Assembly (NCBI GenBank): GCA_947683625.1
Contig: CANTUR010000193.1
Coordinates: 4,278,001 to 4,342,000 of the forward strand
From: Mallotus nudiflorus
Lineage: Eukaryota > Streptophyta > Magnoliopsida > Malpighiales > Euphorbiaceae
Direction of reading: 5' to 3'
Length of the DNA stretch: 64,000 nucleotides
How positions within the stretch are numbered: the first letter of the stretch is position 1; every line of letters begins with the position of its first letter. Shown one piece after another: positions 56,263 to 64,000 of this stretch. The notes under the pieces are model-generated. The model had not been told where the DNA came from and made no database searches. It saw nothing but the letters and a program-made list of their open reading frames with translations. The position numbers were made by a program, and so were the translations under genes.

Positions 56263-57039
56263 TGATACGAACCCTACCTATAACAGAGATAGAATGCGCA
56301 TCCAACTTTGAAATCATTGCCTAAGATCGTCAAGATGAGGTTGTGAAGATGGAGCTAAACTCCTTACTTATTAAAGTGAAGCAAGATACTTAGCTATTAT
56401 AAGATGAACAATCACACAATTCTAAGTCTAACCTAGCAATTGTAATGAAAGGTAGATGTGAAACAATTCAAGTAAACTTGTAAAGTTTCAAAAGAACAAA
56501 GTTAAGGAAAAACCTCACTTAATTGATTAAAATTGTCAAAAATACATTCTTAATTCGTCCTACATATGTCTAGCCCTTATATAGGCATGTAAACAACTTA
56601 ACCCTTAAAGGAAAAGGTTTTCTTCCTTATTCCTAAAGATACCTATATAGGAAAATCCTTAATTAAGGAGATTTCCTTCAAAATAGGACAACTAATAACT
56701 CATGACAACTCATCTTTGAAAAGTCAAAATTGACAACTCATTACAACTCATGACAACTAAGCAAAATGACAACTAAGCATTGAAGCATGCCATGTCACAT
56801 GTTGACCATTGAACCTTGACTTTGACTTGTTGACTATTTGACTTTGACTTATTGACTTTGATGTGAAATATTCTTGAATCTTCTCACATCTTCTTGAATC
56901 TTCCTTATTGACTCCAAAATAGGAAAATAACTCAAAATTTGTCCATATCAAGCTAATTAATTTTAGAATAGGAAATTAAGCTAATTAGCTTGAATTCTTC
57001 ATATTCAGGCATTGTTGATCCCTTTTAGGGTTCATATTA
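56263..57039 (-). mobile_element. Solo LTR, family B, nested in solo LTR D
   Basis: 777 bp with the family termini (TAATATGAACCC / GTATCA on the - strand). Flanks CCCAG (56258-56262) and CCTAG (57040-57044) differ at one base. The undisturbed LTR D at 46600 shows the uninterrupted sequence, which confirms the site. About seven TTGAC motifs near 56803-56862. Confidence 0.9.
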
Positions 57040-57978
57040 CCTAGGCTAATTATATAATGGCCATATTTTGACTTTTTCATATTTACATTTTATTAATAAA
57101 AAGACACTTTCATTATTATTGGCTAATTCTAATTTTATCCTTAAATAGTTAATTCTACCTAAGATCATTAAGTATGTGACTTGATAGTAAAATTCTTAGG
57201 TAATGCTTGAATTATACTCTAAATTATCCACGGTTAATCATTATTGTGGGAACAATAATGAATAAAGGCTAGTATGAGGTTGACTGATGATTATGTTTTC
57301 CTAATAATGTATATAAGATATTAAGTCAAACTCATAGGTACATATTTAGAGAAATGATGTACTGGATTGACCCATTACAAAAATACTACATGGATAATTA
57401 TCATAAATAATTCTCATCATAATAGTATTATTTGAGCCCTCTAACCTGAAATCACCATGGTTTTCTACATGATGAGTTCTGTGTTTTGACACATCCTTGC
57501 AATATCTTTAACCGGATGGTAAAATAGGTTGTGATTGAAAGAATGAGTTATGTGAATGATTAACATGGAATTGGTCCCTTTGTTATTTTGAGAAGATATC
57601 TGTAGGCCCCTCAAGAAGTTAGACAGTAGAGAAATGCATAACCATGCTAGAATGAGTTGATAAAGAGTTATCAATATCAAATAAAGAGTTATTAGTATCA
57701 GTCTACTTAAGAACAATATAAGGATCCAAGCCTTATGTTAAATCTAGATATCTCATGAAAAAAAGACTATAATACATTATATGGATTAGGTTATATCGGA
57801 TTATCGACCTTCACACAACTTATGTAGTCATAACGTCTTGCTAGAGGCCAATTATGACTTGTGGGCTAAAATGGAATTTTAGGCCCACTGCCAATATTGT
57901 GCGAGCCTACAGGGTCACAGATTTAGAATATGCCCAAAATATAATTAGGTTAATAACCCAGTAATAATCTCTCTAAAA

Positions 57979-58092
<114 letters not shown>

Positions 58093-58645
58093 TAATTTAT
58101 CAAGGTAAGAGTTATCTAAATAAATAAGGAATTATTCTACTTTGGAATTAGAATCAAAATAAAAGAGGAAGTTTAGTCTTACCTAAATTGTTTTGGTAAG
58201 TAAATGGTAAGTGAAACCCTCGAATGGATGTTTATAAATACATCTCATTCTTTAGGGGTTTTGTAAGTAAGTATTCTCCTTCTTCTTCCTCTACTTCTTT
58301 TTTGAAAAGAATACATATAGAAAAAGTAAAAGATTTGTATTTTTATAAAGGTGCTAGCACACCACTATTGCTTTGGTCACCTTATTCATGTGGATACTGG
58401 TAGAGTGTGTGGTTTTATTAGTGTTTCCTTGATCTGACAAGACTTATATGAAAAGCTCGAGGTAGGGTGTCACCTATGTGAACCCCTTTTTTTTCTTCTA
58501 ATAATCTTACCTCTTTTTATCCATGGTAAGGCTTTGGAAACCTAATTAAGTCAGTTAATCAAATTACATGGATACTATAAAGGGGTTTCGTGATTAAATT
58601 TTTTAATTTTTGCTACATTTTGCATTACGAAAACCCAACATGGTG

Positions 58646-58830
58646 TGCATCATAAGGTATGAAAAATGATCCATAATCTTCTAACTTTCTTCAAATCTTA
58701 AAACTTTGTTGCACCATCATATCCACTAATCCATTATGAGCCTATAGACAAAGAAGAGGAATCCTCTTCTGAGGAAGAAAGAGATGCGTAAGAAAGTTAC
58801 TTAGAAGATGTTTCTTTTGTTTAAGCTTTA
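58646..58830 (+). pseudogene. Env-like ORF 1 of Athila, 3' end
   Basis: Continues the ORF cut at 56238. An acidic Glu/Ser-rich end ('RNPLLRKKE', or in another frame a run of EEE codons near 58755-58790) lies before TAA at about 58824. Confidence 0.5.
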
Positions 58831-59659
58831 AATAATGTTGGTTTTAATTTAGTTGTGTTTGTTTTGAATAATGTTTGTTGGTGTGTTTTGTCGATATTAT
58901 CTTAGTTTGTTTATATTTTGAATGTTTAAGGATGTTTACTTTTTAATCTAATTCATTTCATTTGGATTTTCTATTTGATTCCTCTTTTAATTATGGTGCA
59001 ATGTGTATATAATGATACCTTGTGAATATAGGTTGAAGTTGTACAACTTTAAGTATAATTGCTCAAAGAAAAGTGTCATTTGCCATTCAAAAATCATGGC
59101 ATAAGCACAACTGTGCATCCATGTTTACATAGCCATGTGCCTGCAGAGTTTTGAAACTCATCACCTACGCACGATCATGTGTGTCAAGATGCATAGCCAT
59201 GTGCACTGTAAGATAAGGGTGCCTTAAAATTGTGTTTCAATTTGCTATGTATTCCTATAAAAGGACATTGCATGTTTTAAGTGTGGAGGAAGAGTTAAAT
59301 TTTTGAAATTCAAATTTTTGTTAATAATTTAAATTTAAATTTAATTTTTTATTTTCTTTTATTCTTTTATTTTATTTCCTTAGCTAAGTAGGTGTTTTAT
59401 ATTAACTTAAATTCCTATTTACTTTTTAATTTAGTTACATAAATTTCTTTTGTTAATATTTTTTTCTGTTAGGAATTAAATTTTAATTTTTCTTTTCTTT
59501 TAAGGAATAAAATGCTTTTCCATGAGCCTTTTAGTTTTCTTCTTTAAACCTTTTCCTTATTTAATTCTCTATACTCTCTTATTCTTTTCAATTTTAGTTA
59601 ATTCTATAATTTTTATTACTTCTCTACTTTTCTATTTTATTGTGGAATTTTTAACACTT
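58831..59659. other. Athila spacer between env-like ORFs
   Basis: AT-rich. A second palindromic-word cluster lies at 59095-59210 (CACAACTGTGCATCCATG, CACGATCATGTGTGTC, CATAGCCATGTGCAC). No coding is seen. Confidence 0.55.
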
Positions 59660-60874
59660 GATTATAATGAATAGAATGAAGAACCAATGAAAAGGAAAGA
59701 AGCCTAGTGATAGTAAAGTTAAGTTTAAAGACATAAGGGCTGATTATGAAGCTTTCTTTTCTATCTACTATAAAGAGGAAGGTAAGACGTTTTGTTCTTT
59801 AGTCAAAAGAAAAATTAAGCATGCCTAAATATTTTAAGGAAGACATGTTAATGGACATGGGTTTAAAAAGGACTATAAATGTTTTTTATAAGAAATTGAG
59901 CTGGTCTAAATTGGTTGTAGCTTAATATGATGTATTCTTTGAGCTCACTATAGAATTTTACTCTACATTAAAGATTTTAAATGAAAATTAATGAGTCTTT
60001 TCTTATAGGTTTTTTAGGAAAGAATACTATTTTTCTTATGAAATCATGTATGCAATCTTTGGTTTTCTTGAAGGAGGCATTTGTCAACCTCCATTGGATT
60101 TGGGATAGAGTTTGTGAAGGTCAAGTGATGACCAGTGGTTTAATTCAAGATCACTCGTATTTGTTAATGCATAAGTTCATGTCACATATATTTTTTAGGA
60201 GAAAGGATAGCACTAAGATTTCTATCGATGAACTATTTATGTTGTAGTGCATGAAAACTAACACAAAAGTGTATAGCACATATTTTGTTTTTCATTCTAT
60301 ATGGTATGTAGTGCAGGCAAGGGAAGTAGCGATGTCAATAGGGCATATTTTTATAGTTTGAGCATTGTATTTCACACTATTCAAGTTTACTAAGCATTAA
60401 TTAGGGCCATTAGAACCTGAATTCCTTAATGAAGATTACCTTATTCAAGCTGAGATCATTACAAAATGGAAAGAGTTAAAGGATGTCACCTCAAGGATAT
60501 GCTATTTATTGCACCAAATAACGTTATGACATGGTGATGTTCCTTTACCAAGAATCACAGAAGAGGAAGATGATAATGTTAGTGAAGCCCAATTGAGGAA
60601 GAGAAGAAATGTTAAAGGATGGAATGAGGAAATCATAAGGAGAATTAAAGAGCTAATGGATATTTTAGATAATAGAATAGGGAATATGATCGTTGACTTA
60701 TCAACTAAAATGGAAGGTTTTGAGAGGCACTATGAAGCAAGGGTAGAAAAGTTACAAGCCCAATTAAAAGAACTTAAGCAACAACTTTCTCAAAGTAGAA
60801 GATCAAAGGTGATAAATAAAACAACAACAAAAATCATTATTCAATTTACTTTGCCTCCAAGTGCATTAAAATGA
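59660..60874 (+). pseudogene. Env-like / plant transposon-protein ORF 2 of Athila
   Basis: Frames 59981-60247 and 60593-60874 plus stop-separated pieces. They share with ORF 1 the 'SIDELFML-x-CM' block (60218-60255) followed by '-REVAMSIGHIFIV'. The C-terminal part is a long charged helix ('RIKELMDILDNRIGNMIVDL', 'RVEKLQAQLKELKQQLSQSR'), probably a coiled coil, ending at TGA 60872-60874. It looks like a diverged tandem copy of ORF 1. No signal peptide is evident. Confidence 0.65.
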
Positions 60875-61240
60875 GAGAAGTACACTATTCTCTTAGTCTA
60901 GTTTTTATTATTTTATTTTCATAGATGTTTGTTTAATTGTTTTTAGATGTCATGCATTTTTTTTAGTTTAAGTTTTTTTTAATATGGTTCATGCATTATT
61001 CTCACACTTGATTTTTTATGACTTATTCATATGGAGAATTTTATTTCATTATATGTGGTTTTCTTGAAAAAATATAGTAATCTTCCTCTAATGTTTGGTT
61101 TTAAATTTTAAATTTAAGAATTTTTACATTTTAATGAACTTAATGCTTACTTTTCTATTGAATGATTGAACTTAAGTGCTTGATGTTTGAGAAAAATGCT
61201 TGCAAGTAGGAATTTGAATTCAGCTCTTAGTATAGTCAAG

Positions 61241-61243
<3 letters not shown>

Positions 61244-61303
<60 letters not shown>
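61244..61303. repeat. AT microsatellite, 60 bp
   Basis: Uninterrupted AT/TA dinucleotides. Confidence 0.95.
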
Positions 61304-61305
<2 letters not shown>

Positions 61306-61520
61306 TGGTGCCTATGGCTTTTTTTAAAAAAATGAGATGGAGCGTAAAATGAACTCGATAGGAGCTAAAATTATAAATTTAAATCTTTATATGCTCTTTC
61401 TACCTCAATGCTTTAATATAAAGTAAGAGTATCCAAAGGACCTATTTTGGAGGTATCCACACTAAATAGTATAGGAAAGGTAGGGTATAATGAGATTGGG
61501 AAAACATTAAATAAATAAAA

Positions 61521-61754
61521 GGGTCAATCATATTTTTCCTTTATGTTTTGTCACATTACACTACTTCATCCCTAACATTTGAAAAAATATTTATTCATCC
61601 TTAACATTTGCTTTTTTAGCGCTTATTAGTCCTAATGTAGGGATGAAATAGTACATAAAAAAGCAAATATTAAGGATGAATAAGTATTTTTTTCAAATGT
61701 TAGGGATGAAGTAGTGTAATGCAACAAAACACAAAGGGAAAATGTAATTGACCC
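61521..61754. mobile_element. Mutator-type MITE, 234 bp, 9-bp target duplication
   Basis: The left arm GGGTCAATCATATTTTTCCT mirrors the right end AGGGAAAATGTAATTGACCC. The match continues through CACTACTTCATCCCTAACAT to near the centre. A perfect 9-bp duplication TAAATAAAA flanks it (61512-61520, 61755-61763). Non-coding. It is the same family as 50638-50868, about 11 kb away. Confidence 0.92.
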
Positions 61755-62059
61755 TAAATAAAATTGTGTGATACCTTATATATGTAGAAATTTAGGCTTG
61801 CTAAGTGTTAGAATAATTCCTACTTGCTTTCATTTTTATTTAGTGTCAATTACTCATTTTCATAAATTCAATAGAGAAGTTTACTCTTCACTTAGTAATA
61901 ATGCATTCTTGACCTCGAGTTATTATTCTAATTTTGAATTTTTAAACTTTATATTAAGGGAAGATTAAAATGGTTAGTCAAGTTAAAACTAGTTAATGAG
62001 TTTCATTCTTCATGTACATATGTTGTATTCAAGCTTCACTTAAGGACAAATAAAAATTC

Positions 62060-62073
62060 AAGTTTGGGGGAAT
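62060..62073 (+). promoter_or_regulatory. Polypurine tract of Athila element
   Basis: AAGTTTGGGGGAAT, the AAGTTTGGGGG form typical of Athila elements, at the end of the internal region. Confidence 0.78.
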
Positions 62074-62890
62074 TTAATCAGTGTGGGAAGTATACTATTG
62101 TGAGCACTCAATGTGTTAGAATTAGGAGTTATTTTTATATGCATTGTTAGTCTTTTAATTAGTCTTTCTTCAGTTTTAGTGTTTTTGTTGAATTTTATAG
62201 TTTTATTCATTTAAGTATTTTAGTTTACTTTTAGTTGTTTTTTATAATGTAGTGATAAAGAGAATAATAGAGGAATGTTGTAGAGGACTATCGAAGATTG
62301 CAGAGGTGTCTAGAAGTGCATTCAAGGTGAAATCAAGCTATTTTAGAGCTACTGGAAGGTGCATGATTGTGTATACATTTGCATATATCTATGCCTGATT
62401 GGAGTAAAGACATATAGGGTGTGCACGTTCATGCCTAACTCGGGTGGAATAAAGTGAAAACAGGGTGCACGACTGTGCACTTGGGTGTGCATAGTCGAGC
62501 ACATGCAACAAACTTTTAAAATTTGAAATTCTTATTGCTAATTTTATGGGGGATTACAAGATTTGAAGAATAACGTCTTAAGAGAGGCTGGAGGCTAAGG
62601 TTTTACATAAAGAGAGCCACTAGAGAAAGAATAAGAATAATTTTGAATTTCCTTTCTTTTCTAGAATCAAGCTAGAATTCAATCTAGTTTCTTTTCATTT
62701 TTTATATTGATAGTGAGATTTGACAAAGATTGAGAGCTTGAAGCTATTTATTTGTAGAATAGAGAAGCAATTTATCTCTTATTATTACCATTGTTGATTA
62801 CATTGCTTAAATGATGATGATTAAGCTTCTTATTTTTCTTTTATGTTCTTCATCTCTTTCTATTAGCATATGAGGCTAAGTAGTTAGTTA
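62074..62890 (+). repeat. Athila 3' LTR, 5' part (start approximate)
   Basis: Begins just after the polypurine tract. U3-like sequence carries the third palindromic-word cluster at 62395-62510 (GTGCACGTTCATGCC, GTGCACGACTGTGCAC). It is cut at 62890 by a family A LTR. Confidence 0.62.
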
Positions 62891-64000
62891 GGTGTAAGCA
62901 CCCAATTTTGGGATGAATTAAGTATGAATGCGACGAGGATCTGATGATGAAAATTCAATTGAAATTAGTTCTTAGATTTTGATTCTTAAATCTCAAGTAC
63001 TTAATTGCTAAGTTTTAAAGACCTAATTGAAAATTTTTCTTTTCTTTTATGGGTCAATTTTTAAAATAAAAAAATTAAAAAAGGGGACCTATATATAAAT
63101 TCCATATCAAAATTGTATAATTCCGATTAGAAATATATAATTTCGATCCAAATTACACATTTTTTATCAAAAAAGTACAATTCCAATCAACATTGCTCAA
63201 ATCCAATCGGTTTTTTATGACATTTTTAATATTTTCAATGTTTTGAAATTAATTTTCTTAATTTTGATTGGTCCTCTATTTAATGATAATCACATAATTA
63301 TCACTATTTTATTTAATAGTGTATTTATCCCTGTGATTATCAAATCACAAGAGGTAACCTATGTAATTTAAATTCTTTAGGTTTTGAGCTCTCTATATAA
63401 ATTTGTGTATTTTACATAGAGGAAAGGCTCTAAAAGAAAAAAATGTTACGTAGAGAGAAAAGAAAAGCAAAGAATAAAAATAACCTTTCTTTTGCTTTGG
63501 ATGTGCTTTTTCTCTTAGAAAAACATAAGCTTTTAATTAGAGAGAATTCTTTTCATGTTTTTTGGTTTTTAAACAAAACAAGCAATCAATACTTGAGAAG
63601 GAAGATCAATCCGCAAACTCGACTTTGACTACCAAACAGTGAATCAATAAAACTCTGAGGAGAAATCAAATAACATTACATCATCTTCATCTCTTTCTTG
63701 TTGTTTTATTTTCTTCTTAATTTTATTTAATTTATTTTTATTTGTTCTTTATATTCTTTCTAATTCCTTCTTTATTTTGTTTGTATTTTTCCTTTGGCTT
63801 TGTTGGGAAGAACCCAAAAATCATGGAGTAGTCACGGGGATCAAAATAAAATCAATCCATGAAGATCCATGGAATGCCATGGATATGATTTTTTTTTGTT
63901 TTATTTAATTATTTATGGGTTTTGATTATTTGCTTATTTTGAGTATTAATCTTCATTGTGTAGATTGTAATAGTCCTATTAGTAGGATCATAGTGAAACC
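62891..64000 (+). mobile_element. Family A LTR, 5' half, runs off the window
   Basis: Begins TGTAAGCACCCAATTTTGGG and follows the inner LTR through the ATGATGAAAA block, the 20-bp array (63105-63205), a TATATAAA box near 63394 and CCATGGAATGCCATGG at 63867-63882. The last bases of the window match position about 725 of the left-edge LTR. No polypurine tract precedes it, so it is a 5' or solo LTR of another insertion and not the 3' LTR of the outer element. TTAGG (62886-62890) would be its target duplication. Confidence 0.85.
63105..63205 (+). repeat. 20-bp array in right-edge family A LTR
   Basis: About five units such as GATTAGAAATATATAATTTC and AATCAACATTGCTCAAATCC, with the same period as 8160-8259. 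Confidence 0.7.

Larger units (their letters stand above)
60875..62059. other. Athila 3' untranslated region
   Basis: Non-coding. It holds the AT run (61244-61303) and the MITE (61521-61754). The small frame 61768-61968 has no family features. Confidence 0.5.

Noticed and set aside
59981..60874. Env-like ORFs as evidence for an infectious virus
   Set aside because: This ORF type is a standard part of Athila retrotransposons; no signal peptide or transmembrane segment is seen and both ORFs are broken.
63443..63628. 61-codon frame near the right edge
   Set aside because: It lies just downstream of the LTR TATA box in leader sequence, is Lys/Asn-rich and is not kept in the other family A LTRs.

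Overview
The window is plant nuclear DNA, almost certainly from a dicot. It is AT-rich, has no recognisable host gene, and is packed from end to end with decayed LTR retrotransposons inserted into one another. I could not assign a species. Family labels A to E are mine. The backbone is a Tat-lineage Ty3/gypsy element ('outer', family C, + strand). Its gag starts at 1765, and protease, RT and a first RNase H follow. A second (archaeal-type) RNase H is split at 6328. It resumes at 26877 and integrase ends at 28528. Downstream lie short repeats, an antisense plant-mobile-domain (PMD) gene, a 12-unit tandem array, a polypurine tract and a TATA-bearing 3' LTR from 42371.

A second Tat element ('inner', family A, - strand, 6329-26871, target duplication GTAGT, LTRs of about 2.15 kb) sits inside the outer RNase H. 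It has gag, PR, RT, two RNase H domains and IN on the - strand. On the + strand of its 3' region it has a PMD gene with introns and a second antisense ORF, then a 62-bp satellite-like array. Its own gag is split by a gag-only element (family B, 20514-23573, target duplication CAATG).

A 9.1-kb composite of family B pieces (31468-40603) has one target duplication (TAATC). It holds full LTRs, R-U5-like truncated LTRs, gag copies, an intact Reina-like integrase and head-to-head LTRs. It looks like one integration of a template-switched cDNA. To its right, LTR C is cut at 43727 by a truncated Reina-like element (family E, - strand, to about 49400). That element's protease is split by a solo LTR (family D, target duplication CATAC). 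Next come an AT-rich spacer, a Mutator-type MITE with a 9-bp target duplication, and the 3' end of a probable Sirevirus (Copia).

From 52990 to 62890 lies the 3' half of an Athila element (+ strand): integrase, then two related env-like/'plant transposon protein' ORFs, a polypurine tract and an LTR. Into it went a solo LTR D (target duplication TGGTG), which itself carries a solo LTR B, and a second 9-bp-duplication MITE. A family A LTR starts at 62891 and runs off the window. A partial family A LTR also fills 1-1764. Nearly all reading frames are broken, many by CAG-to-TAG changes at conserved glutamines, as expected of long-methylated repeats. The best preserved frame is the 419-codon integrase at 35019-36278.
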